64,000 nt of DNA from Conexibacter sp. CPCC 205762 (lineage in GTDB: Bacteria > Actinomycetota > Thermoleophilia > Solirubrobacterales > Solirubrobacteraceae). Each line of letters starts with the position of its first letter. Position 1 is the stretch's first letter. The translations under genes and the position numbers were made by a program. This document shows, piece by piece, positions 45,403 to 54,643 of the stretch. The notes under the pieces were generated by a model. The model had not been told where the DNA came from and ran no database searches. It worked only from the letters and a program-made list of their open reading frames with translations. The stretch is taken from NCBI RefSeq assembly GCF_030646155.1, contig NZ_JAUTDN010000001.1, positions 310,001 to 374,000 of the forward strand, given 5' to 3'.

Positions 45403-47412
45403 ATGACGCGAGTGGCCACTGAGCGGCCGCGAGAATACGACGGTTCGGCGACGGACGGCGCGGATGCGGGCGTGAGCATGCCCGCAACAGCGCCGAACGA
45501 GCCTGAACGCCTCCGCGCGCACGGCGTGCGGGCGGCGCTGATCGCCGGTGCGCTCGCACTGGCGGTGCTGGTCGCCGCCGTCGTCGTCGAGCTGCCTTCG
45601 ACGCCGCGGATCGTCGTCGCGGTCGTCGCGGGCCTCGTCGCCCTCTCGGCGCTGTGGGTGCTCGTGCGCGCGCTCGGCAGCCTGCGGGTCGCGCAGGCGC
45701 AGCTTGCGCGGCGAGAAGCTGACGCTTTGCGCATGGCTGACCTCGACGAGCTGACCGGTCTCGGCAACTATCGGATGTTCACGCGCCAACTTGCCGCTGA
45801 GGTCGCCCGCTCGCGGCGCCACGACGATCCCTTCTCGCTCGTGCTGCTCGACCTCGACGGCTTCAAGGCGATCAACGACGAGCTGGGCCACCTCGCCGGC
45901 GACGACGCCCTCAGGCACGTCGCCGCCGCGCTGCGCGAGACGCTGCGCGAGGAGGACGTCTGCTGCCGCCAGGGCGGCGACGAGTTCGCGGTCGTCGCGG
46001 TTCGCGCCGGCGCCGTCGAGGCGGCCGACCTCAGCCGCCGCCTGACGGAGGCGATCGAGCACATCCCGTTCGGCGTCAACGGCGAGCGGCGGCTCGGCGC
46101 CTGCGCCGGCTGGGCGACCTTCGGCGAGCCGGCCCGCAGCGCTGACGAGCTGATCCTGCGCGCGGACGCCGCGCTGCGCGAAGCCAAGCGCGCTCGCGGC
46201 AGCGACAGACCGCCGCGCCAGCGGCCGGCGACCTCCGAGTCGCGCCGCCAGGCCGGCCGCCTCGGCCGTGGCGAGACGGCGCGGCTGGCGCTGCTGTCGG
46301 GCCTCGCCCGCGCGCTCGCCGGCGCCCGCGACGAGCACACGCTGGCGGAGACGACCGTCGCCTTCCTGACCGGTGCCTTCGACTCGATCGGCTCGGCCGC
46401 GCTCGCGACCTGGCCGCATGCCGCCGGCGACGAGATCAGCGCCGCGACCGTCGAGCCGCGACTGATCGTGCTCGGCTCCGGCGGCGAGGCCGACGCAAAT
46501 GGCCGCGCGCTCGCCGGCCGCTCCAGCGTCCGCCGCGCACTCGCGGCCGCCGGGCCGGCGGTCGTCGAGGAGGAGCGTGGCAGCCGCTGGATCGACGGCG
46601 CGCTCGTGCGCAGTGAGCTGGCGGTCGCGGTGCCGGACGGCACCGGCGTCTGGGGCTGCCTGCTGATCGCGTGCGACCGGCCGCGCGCCTACGGAATCGT
46701 CGAGCGCGCGCTGGCGGAGGCGATCGCCCAGCAGCTCGGCCGTGCGCTCGCCTGCCGGCGGCTGCTCGACAAGCTCAGCGTCTCCGGCTTCGGCGAGCTG
46801 TACCGGATCGCCGCCGACGCCGACGCGGAGGTCGGCGGCAGCGCCGTCGCCGGCGAGGAGAGCGACGACGCCGAGCAGTGGCGCCTCGCCGACCTCGCCT
46901 GGCAGCTCGGCCGCGCGCTCGACCTCGCCGACGACGAGCGCCGCCAGCTCTACCTCGCCGCGCTGTTCCACAACGTCGGCACCGTCGGCGTCCCGGCCGC
47001 GCTGCTGGCGCACCCGGGCGAGCTGCACGACGAGGAGCGCGCGATCCTGCGCGAGCACCCGCTGATCGGCGAGCGGATGCTGAGGGCGCTGCCGCTGCTG
47101 CGCGACGCGGCGCCGATCGTCCGCCACGAGCACGAGCGCTGGGATGGCGGCGGCTACCCGGACGGGCTCGCCGGCGTCGAGATACCGCTGGAGTCGCGGA
47201 TCCTGCTCGCCTGCGACGTCTACGTCGCGATGACCTCGCCGCGGCCGTGGCGCTCGCCGCGGACGCCGGCCGCCGCACGCGGCGAGCTGCGCCGCGTCGC
47301 CGGCGCGCAGCTCGACCCGCGCGTCGTCGACGCGCTGCTGGAGCTGCTGGAGGAGCCGCTGACCGATCGCGACGACGACGACGAGCGCTCCCCGGCCCCG
47401 GCCGGCGTGTGA
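45403..47412 (+). CDS. Diguanylate cyclase (GGDEF) with GAF-like and degenerate HD-GYP domains
   Basis: This 669-aa protein has two TM helices (about 43-62 and 69-90), then a GGDEF domain with DLDELTGLGNYRMF, DLDGFKAINDELGH, the active-site GGDEF at 191-195 and an inhibitory I-site R-E-E-D five residues before it. A GAF-like middle follows (about 290-470), then a C-terminal HD-GYP-like domain. In the HD-GYP-like domain HEHERWDGGGYPDGLAG is kept, but the metal-binding HD is HN in LFHNVGTVGVP and the first His is missing. The protein should make c-di-GMP, while its hydrolase half looks dead or serves as a sensor. Confidence 0.88.
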   Translation: MTRVATERPREYDGSATDGADAGVSMPATAPNEPERLRAHGVRAALIAGALALAVLVAAVVVELPSTPRIVVAVVAGLVALSALWVLVRALGSLRVAQAQLARREADALRMADLDELTGLGNYRMFTRQLAAEVARSRRHDDPFSLVLLDLDGFKAINDELGHLAGDDALRHVAAALRETLREEDVCCRQGGDEFAVVAVRAGAVEAADLSRRLTEAIEHIPFGVNGERRLGACAGWATFGEPARSADELILRADAALREAKRARGSDRPPRQRPATSESRRQAGRLGRGETARLALLSGLARALAGARDEHTLAETTVAFLTGAFDSIGSAALATWPHAAGDEISAATVEPRLIVLGSGGEADANGRALAGRSSVRRALAAAGPAVVEEERGSRWIDGALVRSELAVAVPDGTGVWGCLLIACDRPRAYGIVERALAEAIAQQLGRALACRRLLDKLSVSGFGELYRIAADADAEVGGSAVAGEESDDAEQWRLADLAWQLGRALDLADDERRQLYLAALFHNVGTVGVPAALLAHPGELHDEERAILREHPLIGERMLRALPLLRDAAPIVRHEHERWDGGGYPDGLAGVEIPLESRILLACDVYVAMTSPRPWRSPRTPAAARGELRRVAGAQLDPRVVDALLELLEEPLTDRDDDDERSPAPAGV

Positions 47413-47433
47413 GCGCCCCGGCAGCAGCGTCTC

Positions 47434-48471
47434 CTAGACCGCGGCCAGCTCGGCGACGAGCCGCAGCTGTCTGAGCCGCTCCTCGGCCGTCCACGCCATC
47501 GGCGAGACCATCAGCGTGCCGACGCCGGCGTCGCGGAAGACCGCCAGCCGCTCGCGCACGACGTCGGCCGGGCCGGCGAGCGTGACGAGGTCGATCAGCG
47601 CGTCCGGGAGCGCCGCCATCGCTTCGTCGCGGTTGCCGTCGAGGTACAGCTCCTGGACCCGCAGGGCTTCCTGCTCGAAGCCGTAGCGCTGCACGAGCCG
47701 GTTGTAGAAGTTCTGTCTGCGCGAGCCCATGCCGCCGATGTAGAGCGCCAGGTACGGCCGCATCGCGTCGCGCGCCGCGGCGCGGTCGTCGGTGACGAAG
47801 ACGTTGACGGTCGGGGCGATGTCGAAGCCGTCGAGCGAGCGACCGGCGCGCGCCGCGCCCTCCTCCAGGTGGCCGCGGAACTCGGCGACGTGCTCGGGGC
47901 TGAACAGCGTCGGGATCCAGCCGTCGGCGATCTCGCCCGCCAGCGCCGTGTTCTTCGGGCCGATCGCGGCGAGGTAGACCGGGATCCGCTCCTGCAGCGG
48001 GGCGATCGTCAGCTTCAGCGCCTTGCCGGGCCCGTCGGGCAGCGGCAGCTCCAGCGTCTCGCCGTGGAACTCGACGCGCTTGCGCTCCAGCGCCATCCGC
48101 ACGACGGCGACGTACTCGCGCGTGCGCTGGAGCATTCTGCCGTAGCGCTGGCCGTGCCAGCCCTCGGCGACCTGCGGCCCGGAGGCGCCGAGACCGAGCA
48201 GCATCCGCCCGCCGGACAGCTGGTCGATCGTCGCCGCGGTCATCGCCGTCATCGCGGCGCTGCGGGCGGGGATCTGGAAGATCGCCGAGCCGAGCTTGAT
48301 CGTGGAGGTGCCGGCGGCGAGCCAGGCGAGCACGGTCGCGGTGTCGGAGCCGTACGCCTCCGCCGCCCAGACCGAGTCGTAGCCGAGCCGCTCGGCCTCC
48401 TGCACGATCTCCAGCTGCTCCTGGGAGGTGAGACCGAGCCCCCAGTAGCCGATGTGGACGCCGAGCCGCAT
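47434..48471 (-). CDS. F420-dependent LLM-class oxidoreductase
   Basis: This 345-aa luciferase-like TIM barrel has RLGVHIGYWGLGLTSQEQLEIVQEAERLGYDSVWAAEAYGSD, then ATIDQLSGGRMLLGLGASGPQVAEGWHG, which is typical of F420-dependent enzymes, and VYLAAIGPKNTALAGEIADGW. Actinobacterial members reduce or oxidise diverse compounds using coenzyme F420. ATG 48471 overlaps the TGA of the SDR gene, so the two oxidoreductases form an operon. The substrate is unknown. Confidence 0.9.
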   Translation of the reverse strand: MRLGVHIGYWGLGLTSQEQLEIVQEAERLGYDSVWAAEAYGSDTATVLAWLAAGTSTIKLGSAIFQIPARSAAMTAMTAATIDQLSGGRMLLGLGASGPQVAEGWHGQRYGRMLQRTREYVAVVRMALERKRVEFHGETLELPLPDGPGKALKLTIAPLQERIPVYLAAIGPKNTALAGEIADGWIPTLFSPEHVAEFRGHLEEGAARAGRSLDGFDIAPTVNVFVTDDRAAARDAMRPYLALYIGGMGSRRQNFYNRLVQRYGFEQEALRVQELYLDGNRDEAMAALPDALIDLVTLAGPADVVRERLAVFRDAGVGTLMVSPMAWTAEERLRQLRLVAELAAV

Positions 48472-49196
48472 CAGAGCACGTCTCCGGGCCGTTCGAAGAC
48501 GATCTCGGGGACGATGCAGGCGGGCGAGAGCTTCAGCAGCAGCCGCACCGCCTCGGAGATGTCCTCGGGGCGGATCATCGCCTCGGCGGCGACGCCGCCG
48601 GCCTTCGCGAAGTCGGTCATCGGCGTGTCGACGAAGGCGGGGCAGAGCGCGGTCGACTTGATCCCGTCGCCGTTCAGCTCCTTGTTCATCGCTTCGGTGA
48701 AGCCGATCACGGCCGCCTTCGTCGCCGAGTAGACCGACAGCCACGCCTGGCCGCGCTTGCCGGAGATCGAGGAGGTGTTGACGACGAGCGCGCTGCGGTG
48801 CTCGGCGCCGGCCGCCCGCAGCAGCGGCGCGCACGCGCGGTAGAACAGCACCATCGCGCGGACGTTGACGTCGAGCTGCATGTCGAGCTTCCTCGTCTCG
48901 ATCTCGGCGACGGGAGCGCCGATCCCGACGCCGGCGTTGTTGACGAGCACGTCGAGCCGGCCGAAGCGCTGCTCGTGCGCGGCGACGACCGCCTCGACCG
49001 CCGTCTCCTCCGACAGCGGGCCGGCAACGTCCTGCACGTCGTAGCCGGCGTCACGCAGCTCCTGCGCGGCAGCCGCCAGCTTCTCCGGCCGGCGCGCCGC
49101 CAGCGTCAGGCCGTAGCCCTCCTCGCCGAGCATCCGCGCGATCGCCAAGCCGATCCCGCTCGATGCACCGGTCACGATCGCCGCTCGCTGCGCCAT
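48471..49196 (-). CDS. Short-chain dehydrogenase/reductase
   Basis: This 241-aa classical SDR has the cofactor motif TGASSGIGLA at the N-terminus, NNAGVG, the catalytic Ser in VVNTSSISG and Tyr-x-x-x-Lys in SVYSATKAAVIG. The start at 49196 is fixed by a GGAGGAG Shine-Dalgarno; an earlier ATG would add 13 residues before the dinucleotide fold. An Arg after the first beta-alpha unit (LAARRPEKL) suggests NADPH preference. It is first in the operon with the LLM oxidoreductase. Confidence 0.92.
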   Translation of the reverse strand: MAQRAAIVTGASSGIGLAIARMLGEEGYGLTLAARRPEKLAAAAQELRDAGYDVQDVAGPLSEETAVEAVVAAHEQRFGRLDVLVNNAGVGIGAPVAEIETRKLDMQLDVNVRAMVLFYRACAPLLRAAGAEHRSALVVNTSSISGKRGQAWLSVYSATKAAVIGFTEAMNKELNGDGIKSTALCPAFVDTPMTDFAKAGGVAAEAMIRPEDISEAVRLLLKLSPACIVPEIVFERPGDVL

Positions 49197-49252
49197 CTCT
49201 GCTCCTCCCGCTCTCGGTCTCCTCGCCGCATCCAATCACTACGCTGTTCCGG

Positions 49253-50617
49253 ATGCGCCAGCGCACGCCCGAGATCGTCGCCGTGACCGTGCTGGCGCTG
49301 CTGGTCGTCCTCTTCGCCGTCTTCGGGTCGGGCGGCTCCGGCGGCGACTCGGGCGGGGGCGAGACGGTCTCGCCGGAGCGGCTGGCGCGGGTCGAGAGAC
49401 GCGTCGAGCAGCTGCGCGGGCTGCGCTTCAAGCGGCCGGTGAGCGTGACCGTGATGACGCCGGCGGAGGTCGAGGCGTACGGCGTCAGAGACGAGCAGGC
49501 GAGCGAATCGCGCGAGCGCGTGGAGGCCGGTGAGGAGCTGATGAAGCTGCTCGGCCTGCTCGCGCCCGACGTCGACATGGACGCGGTCACGGCCTCGATC
49601 TACGGCGAGCAGGTCGCCGGCTTCTACGACCCCAGAACGGAGCGGCTGGCGCTCGTGGAGGGCGTCGGGATCGACGACGTGACGCTCGCCCACGAGCTGA
49701 CGCACGCGCTCGAGGACCAGCACTTCGACCTGCAGCGGCTCGGCGGCACCGGCGAGTCCTCCGACAGCGGCACGAGCAGCGACGACGACCGCTCCAGCGG
49801 CGAGTCGGGCCTGGTCGAGGGATCGGCGACCGCGGTGATGCTGCGCTACCTGCAGCGCTACCCGGGCGCGCTCACGTTCGGCGACGCGCTCGACCAGCTC
49901 GGCGCCGCCAGCGGCTCGACCCCGCTGCCGCCGTACATCATGTCGTCGCTGCTGTTCCCCTACGAGCAGGGCGAGCAGTTCGTCGAGGCGCTGCTGGCGA
50001 GAGGCGGCTGGAGCACGGTGAACACCGCGCTCAGATCGCGCCCGCCGCTGACGACCGCCGACCTCTACGAGCCGTCGCGCTGGTTCGCGCGCACGCGCCC
50101 GGCGTCGCTGTCGCTGCCGGCCGGCGACGCCGCCGGGCCGGGCTGGAGACTGCTCGAGCGCTCGACGCTCGGCGAGTTCGACCTGCGCGCGGTGCTGGCG
50201 GAGGCGATCGGCGCCCGCGCGGCCGCGACGCTCTCCGGCGGCTGGCAGGGCGGCAGATACGCGCTCTGGCGCCAAGGCCCGCTGCCCGCCCCCGACTGCG
50301 CGGCCCCGTGCATGCAGCGCGACGCCTTCACGCTGCGCCTGCGCTTCGACAGCCCCGCCGCGGCCGGAGCCGTCGCGGCGGCATTCGGCAGCTGGCTGGC
50401 AGCCGAGCACGACGCCAGACGCGCCGCCGCTGCCGAGCTTGCGCCGAGACGCGCCGTCGACTCCGCGGCCAGAGGCGCGCCGGCCTCAGGCGCCGTCGCG
50501 ACGGCCACCCGCTGGACGCTCGCCGGCGGCACCGCCGCCGTGACGAGTGCCGACGGCGCCGACGTCACCCTCACGCTCGCGCCGACCCCGGCGCTCGCCG
50601 CCCGCCTCTCGCGGTAG
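49253..50617 (+). CDS. Membrane-anchored HExxH putative metallopeptidase
   Basis: This 454-aa protein starts with a signal-anchor helix (VAVTVLALLVVLFAVFG) and a Gly/Ser-rich tether. An extracytoplasmic domain follows with VTLAHELTHALEDQHFDLQ, a canonical zinc-binding HExxH, and ESGLVEGSATAVMLRYLQ, where Glu could be the third ligand. Polar Ser/Asp-rich insert SSDSGTSSDDDRSSGES separates them. The C-terminal half (about 270-454) has no recognisable motif. A TACGCT -10 ends 7 nt before the ATG (leaderless pattern). It is divergent from the SDR-LLM operon. The proteolytic role is inferred from the motif alone. Confidence 0.72.
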   Translation: MRQRTPEIVAVTVLALLVVLFAVFGSGGSGGDSGGGETVSPERLARVERRVEQLRGLRFKRPVSVTVMTPAEVEAYGVRDEQASESRERVEAGEELMKLLGLLAPDVDMDAVTASIYGEQVAGFYDPRTERLALVEGVGIDDVTLAHELTHALEDQHFDLQRLGGTGESSDSGTSSDDDRSSGESGLVEGSATAVMLRYLQRYPGALTFGDALDQLGAASGSTPLPPYIMSSLLFPYEQGEQFVEALLARGGWSTVNTALRSRPPLTTADLYEPSRWFARTRPASLSLPAGDAAGPGWRLLERSTLGEFDLRAVLAEAIGARAAATLSGGWQGGRYALWRQGPLPAPDCAAPCMQRDAFTLRLRFDSPAAAGAVAAAFGSWLAAEHDARRAAAAELAPRRAVDSAARGAPASGAVATATRWTLAGGTAAVTSADGADVTLTLAPTPALAARLSR

Positions 50618-50670
50618 CCGGCGCAGCACCTCGGGCCGACGCAGGCGCGGGCCGCGGGTGGCGGCGCCGC

Positions 50671-52113
50671 CTATGGGCAGCGCGGCTGGTCGCGGTCGGC
50701 GGCGGCGCGAAAGCGGCCGAGCGCGGCGGCGTGGGCGAGGATGAACTGGTCCGGCTGGTCGCCGGCGATGCGACGGCCGGCGGCGAAGGCGAGGAACGGC
50801 GGTCCGCTGGTGGCGGCGCCGGCCGGGCAGGCGCGGATCACGGCGACGGCCGCGTCGACCTGCGCCGGCGACAGCTCGCGCTCGCCGCCTGAGGCCGCCA
50901 GCGGCCGCGTGAACAGCACCGGATCGCCCGGCCGCACCAGCAGCGACCCGACCTGCAGCACGCCGAGCGCCGCGGCGACGCCGATCGCGACGCGCATCGC
51001 GGGCAGTCGCGCAGCGCTCTGCACCGACGGCGGTTCCCCGACGCACCCGCCGGCCTCGGCTCGCGTGGGTTGCCGCAGCACGGCGGTGGCTGCGGCCGCG
51101 GCGAGGCACAGCAGCGGCGGCTCGGCGACGACGACGATCGTCAGGTAGCTGCCGGTCTTGAAGAGCGTCAGGAACAGCAGCAGCGCCCCGAGCGCGGCGG
51201 CAGCGAGCGCCCGCAGCAGGGCCGGGTCGCCGATCCGCGCCCGCAGCGGCCAGGCGAGTGCTGCACAGGCGAGCAGCGGCAGCAGGTTCCAGCCGCCCTG
51301 CGCCCACAGCCCGCCGACGTAGGAGAGCCCGGCGATGCCGCTCTCACGCTGCGCCGTCAGCGCCCCGTCGACGACGTCGCCGCCGTAGAGCGCCAGTGAC
51401 GCCAGCGCCAGCACCGCGCCGGTCCCCGCGAACCCCGCCAGCGCCCGCACCCGCCCGCCGCGCGCGACCCCGAGCAGCAACAGCACGAGTGCCGGCAACG
51501 CGAACGCGAGCTTGAACGCCGCCGCCCCCGCCGCCAACCCACCCGCCAGCAGCGCATTCCACACATCCGCGCCGCCACCCGCGCCGGCCGCGCCGCGCTT
51601 TGCCGCATCCGCGCCGCCATCTGCGGCATCCGCGCCGCGTCCGGCGCTGCCCGCCGCGAGCGCGGCCGCCAGCAGCAGCGGTGCGGCGAAGGTCTCCGGC
51701 AGGAGCTGCGCGTGCTCGCGCAGCGCCCACGGCGTCACGAGCGCCAGCAGGGCGGCGGCGACGGCAGCCGGGCGGGAGGCGGTCAGGCGCCAGACGGCGA
51801 CGAGCACGAGCGCCGAGGTCGCCAGCTCGACGACGGCGAGCGCGGCTCGCAGCGCCGTCAGCGTGTCGCTGACGCTCAGCACGCCGGCGGCGACGAGGTA
51901 GATCGGCGGCGGCTGCGCAGCAGCCACGTCGCTGTAGAGGCCGTGGCCGTCGGCGACGAGCCGACCGGTGAGCGCGTAGACGCCGTCGGAGAACTCCCAG
52001 TAGCCGTTGCGCTGCCACAGCGCCAGCAGCACCAGCAGGGCGACGGCGCCGAGCGCCCAGACGACGACGGCCGAGCGGCCGAGCGCGCTGCGCGATGCGG
52101 CGGGAGCGGGCAC
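50671..52113 (-). CDS. GT-C-type membrane glycosyltransferase-like protein
   Basis: This 480-aa protein has about 10-12 TM helices. The first extracytoplasmic loop, EFSDGVYALTGRLVADGHGLYSDVAAAQPPPIYLV, carries the acidic residue and the LY-x-D...PP-x-Y arrangement typical of GT39/PMT-like polyprenyl-phosphate sugar transferases. An Ala/Gly/Asp-rich low-complexity loop (about 157-182) sits in the middle, and a soluble tail follows the last helix. Donor and acceptor are unknown. It lies 22 bp after the FAD protein on the same strand and may be in one operon with it. Confidence 0.75.
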   Translation of the reverse strand: MPAPAASRSALGRSAVVVWALGAVALLVLLALWQRNGYWEFSDGVYALTGRLVADGHGLYSDVAAAQPPPIYLVAAGVLSVSDTLTALRAALAVVELATSALVLVAVWRLTASRPAAVAAALLALVTPWALREHAQLLPETFAAPLLLAAALAAGSAGRGADAADGGADAAKRGAAGAGGGADVWNALLAGGLAAGAAAFKLAFALPALVLLLLGVARGGRVRALAGFAGTGAVLALASLALYGGDVVDGALTAQRESGIAGLSYVGGLWAQGGWNLLPLLACAALAWPLRARIGDPALLRALAAAALGALLLFLTLFKTGSYLTIVVVAEPPLLCLAAAAATAVLRQPTRAEAGGCVGEPPSVQSAARLPAMRVAIGVAAALGVLQVGSLLVRPGDPVLFTRPLAASGGERELSPAQVDAAVAVIRACPAGAATSGPPFLAFAAGRRIAGDQPDQFILAHAAALGRFRAAADRDQPRCP

Positions 52114-52135
52114 CGCGGGGGAGGTTACGTCAGCA

Positions 52136-53671
52136 TCAGGCGACCGCGCGCTGGGCGCAGACGGCCGTGCCGCGGGCGGCCAGCAGCGTGCCCAGCTCGG
52201 CCGCCTGGCAGCGGATCTCCGGCACCGCGGTCGACTCCCACAGCTGCCCCCGCCGCAGCGCGCCGAGCGTGTAGAGGCCAGGGGAGGGGTGACCGTCGCA
52301 GTCGCGCAGCTCGCCGTCGAGGTCGGTGTCGAGCCCGAGCCCGAGCGTGCCCGCGCGCGCTCTGCCGGCGGCGATCAGCTCGCTCAGCAGCGGATCGGCG
52401 GTCGGTGAGGGATCGGGCCCGGTGCAGTTGACGACCGCGTCGACGACCACTCGCGTGACGCCCTCGTCGCCGCGATAGACCAGCTCGATCGGCCCCGCGC
52501 CTGCTCCAGAGCTCGTCTCCGAACGCGACGTCGCGGCACGCGCCATCGCATCGGACCCGACCGGCGCGACCCGCTGCAGCGCGCCCGCGCGCAGCTCCAG
52601 CCGGTCGCTCTCGCGCAGCTGCGCGACCCGCGCCGCAACGTCAGGCGCCATCCGGTGGCGGTGGATCTCCCAGCGGCGCGCGTGACGGGCGAGGAAGCGC
52701 GCCTGCTCGCTCACCGGCAGCGCCCGCCACAGCTTCTGCGTGTACGGCCGCACACCGTCGACGGCGGAGCGCCAGTCGCCGCCGGCCGCGACCTCGGCCA
52801 GCGCCGCGCTCTCGACGTGCGCCGCCAGCCGGTCGGCCGTCAGCGGCCCCAGCGGCGGGCGGAAGGTCGTCAGTCTCTGCGGCGCGCGTGAGCGGTGCGC
52901 GCGTGGCAGCACCCCGCGCCGCGACAGCGCCAGCAGCCGCGGCCCGCCGCGCCCTGCGCCGCCCGCGTCCGCCGCGGCGAGCGCGCCTCCGCCGAGGCCG
53001 CCACCGTCCGCCAGCGAGATCGCGACGTCGATCATCGTCAGCCCGCTGCCGATCACCGCGATCGTCTCGGCGCCGGTGGCCGCTGCGAGCAGCCGCGCAT
53101 GGTCCCACGGGTCGCCGATCCAGCCGGGATGGCCGAGCAGCTCCGGCACCACGCCGGAGGGGACCCGCGGCCGGTTGACGCCGACCGCCAGCACGACCGC
53201 GTCGGCCGCCATACGCGCCCCGCCCTCGGTCACGACCGTCCAGGCGGCGCCGTCGGCCGCGTCACCACCCGGCTCGACCGCAACGGCCTCGTCGCCGACC
53301 CGCTCGACCACGGCGCCCTCGGGCGCATCCGCACACGTGTCGGCGAGCAGCTCGCGCAGGTAGGCGCCGTAGGCGAGCCGTGGCGCGAACGTCCCCGCGG
53401 TCGCGTCCGGATCGCGCGAGCGCAGCCAGTCGAGGAAGTGATCGGGCAGCGCGGGCAGCGCGCTCATCCCGCCCGCGACGACGTTCAGCAGATGGCGCGG
53501 GTCAGGCGTGGAGAAGGCGACGCCGGGGCCGGGCTCGGCCTCGCGCTCCAGCAGCGTCACGTGCAGCGGTCCGCCGCGCCAGGCGCGCAGCAGCTGGACC
53601 GCCGTCGCCGTCCCCGCGAAGCCCGCGCCGACGATGACGACGCGGAACGGGGCGGTGGGAGACAGCAGCAC
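52136..53671 (-). CDS. FAD/NAD(P)-binding protein (FAD-NAD-binding_9 type)
   Basis: This 511-aa flavoprotein has an N-terminal FAD Rossmann motif VVIVGAGFAGTATAVQLL, then PGPGVAFSTPDPRHLLNVVAGGMS (the family's L-LNV block), a second dinucleotide motif IAVIGSGLTMIDVAISLADGG, and a conserved NCTGPDPSPTADPLL near the C-terminus. Related proteins are N-hydroxylating or uncharacterised oxidoreductases. The substrate cannot be told. The gene is tRNA-proximal and precedes the GT-C gene on the same strand. Confidence 0.82.
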   Translation of the reverse strand: MLLSPTAPFRVVIVGAGFAGTATAVQLLRAWRGGPLHVTLLEREAEPGPGVAFSTPDPRHLLNVVAGGMSALPALPDHFLDWLRSRDPDATAGTFAPRLAYGAYLRELLADTCADAPEGAVVERVGDEAVAVEPGGDAADGAAWTVVTEGGARMAADAVVLAVGVNRPRVPSGVVPELLGHPGWIGDPWDHARLLAAATGAETIAVIGSGLTMIDVAISLADGGGLGGGALAAADAGGAGRGGPRLLALSRRGVLPRAHRSRAPQRLTTFRPPLGPLTADRLAAHVESAALAEVAAGGDWRSAVDGVRPYTQKLWRALPVSEQARFLARHARRWEIHRHRMAPDVAARVAQLRESDRLELRAGALQRVAPVGSDAMARAATSRSETSSGAGAGPIELVYRGDEGVTRVVVDAVVNCTGPDPSPTADPLLSELIAAGRARAGTLGLGLDTDLDGELRDCDGHPSPGLYTLGALRRGQLWESTAVPEIRCQAAELGTLLAARGTAVCAQRAVA

Positions 53672-53745
53672 GACCCAAAGTAGATCAAATGGATCGACTT
53701 CGGGCAGTCTGACCGCGCGAAGGCGCCGTCAGGGCCTGGAACGAA

Positions 53746-53774
53746 GAGAGCCCCGCCGCAGGGGCGAGGCTCTC
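53746..53774 (-). terminator. Terminator hairpin after the CAT tRNA
   Basis: On the minus strand GAGAGCC and GGCTCTC form a 7-bp stem, continued by four more pairs after one mismatch and followed by TTCGTT. It lies 7 bp beyond the tRNA 3' end. Confidence 0.65.
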
Positions 53775-53781
53775 GAAACGA

Positions 53782-53855
53782 TGGCCCAGCCAGGACTCGA
53801 ACCTGGGACCAATGGATTATGAGTCCACTGCTCTAACCAACTGAGCTACTGGGCC
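53782..53855 (-). tRNA. tRNA with CAT anticodon (elongator Met or Ile2)
   Basis: This 74-nt cloverleaf has acceptor GGCCCAG/CTGGGCC, D-arm GCTC/GAGC, anticodon loop CTCATAA (anticodon CAT), T-arm CCAGG-TTCGAGT-CCTGG, discriminator A, and CCA not encoded. CAT can be elongator Met or lysidine-modified Ile2. C4-G69 and C5-G68 pairs fit known TilS preferences, but the anticodon stem does not have the E. coli U29-A41 pair. I cannot decide between the two. Confidence 0.93.
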
Positions 53856-53902
53856 GTGTCGTCGAACGCGACGCTACCAGAGGTGGCGCGCGACCAACAG
53901 GA

Positions 53903-54643
53903 TCAACCGTCGGAGCCGGGGGCGGGGGCGACCGTTGCGCGCCGCTCCTCGTTCTCGCGCACCGCTCTCTCCGCCGCTCTGTGGCCGACGAACGGCACCA
54001 GCGCGCAGTAGACGAGCTGCGGCAGCATCTCGACCAGTTCGTCGGCGGCGTCGCGCAGCAGCCGCGTGTAGATGATCTCGTAGATCCCGCCGACGACTAT
54101 GTCGGCCGCCAGCTCGGGCACCTCGACGCCCCTCGGGGCCTCGACTCTGCCGGGTGCGAGGAAGTCGACGAAGACGCGCATCGCGGCGTCGCGACGGCCG
54201 CGCGCCTCCGGCCCGGCGGCGACGACCTCGACGATGCACATGCGCGCGAAGGCGGGCTCGTCGACGAGGTAGTTGACGAACGCCTCCAGCCCGTCGTGGA
54301 CGCGGCTCGTCCACTCCCCGCCAGCGCTCTCGTAGGCGTGCCCGACGCCGGCGAGCATCTGCTCGACGACGGTGTCGTAGGCGGCGAGGAAGCACTCCTC
54401 CTTATCGGTGAAGTGCTCGTAGAAGGTGCGTCGTGAGAGCCTCGCGCGGGCGATGATGTCCGCGACGGTCGTGTTCGCGTAGCCCTGCTCGGCAACGGCT
54501 TCGGCGACGGCGAGCAGCATCCGCTCGCGCTGGTTGTGCACGACGAAGCGCCGCGGAAGGCCGTGACGGCCGCGGGGCAGGCGCTGGGGTGCTCGATCTG
54601 AGGCTGCAGGCACCTGGCGACCATAGACACGCTCAGAAAACAT
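53903..54643 (-). CDS. TetR-family regulator (copy A)
   Basis: This 246-aa regulator has an N-terminal HTH (MLLAVAEAVAEQGYANTTVADIIARARLSRRTFYEHFTDKEECFLAAYDTVV) preceded by a 40-residue basic extension (QRLPRGRHGLPRRFVVHNQRER). The C-terminal ligand domain includes MCIVEVVAAGPEARGRRDAAMRVFVDFLAPG. It starts 1 bp after the stop of TetR copy B, so it is the second gene of a two-regulator operon. The two share the KEECFLAAYD and VEV-AAGP-A segments and are paralogues. The target is unknown. Confidence 0.9.
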   Translation of the reverse strand: MFSERVYGRQVPAASDRAPQRLPRGRHGLPRRFVVHNQRERMLLAVAEAVAEQGYANTTVADIIARARLSRRTFYEHFTDKEECFLAAYDTVVEQMLAGVGHAYESAGGEWTSRVHDGLEAFVNYLVDEPAFARMCIVEVVAAGPEARGRRDAAMRVFVDFLAPGRVEAPRGVEVPELAADIVVGGIYEIIYTRLLRDAADELVEMLPQLVYCALVPFVGHRAAERAVRENEERRATVAPAPGSDG

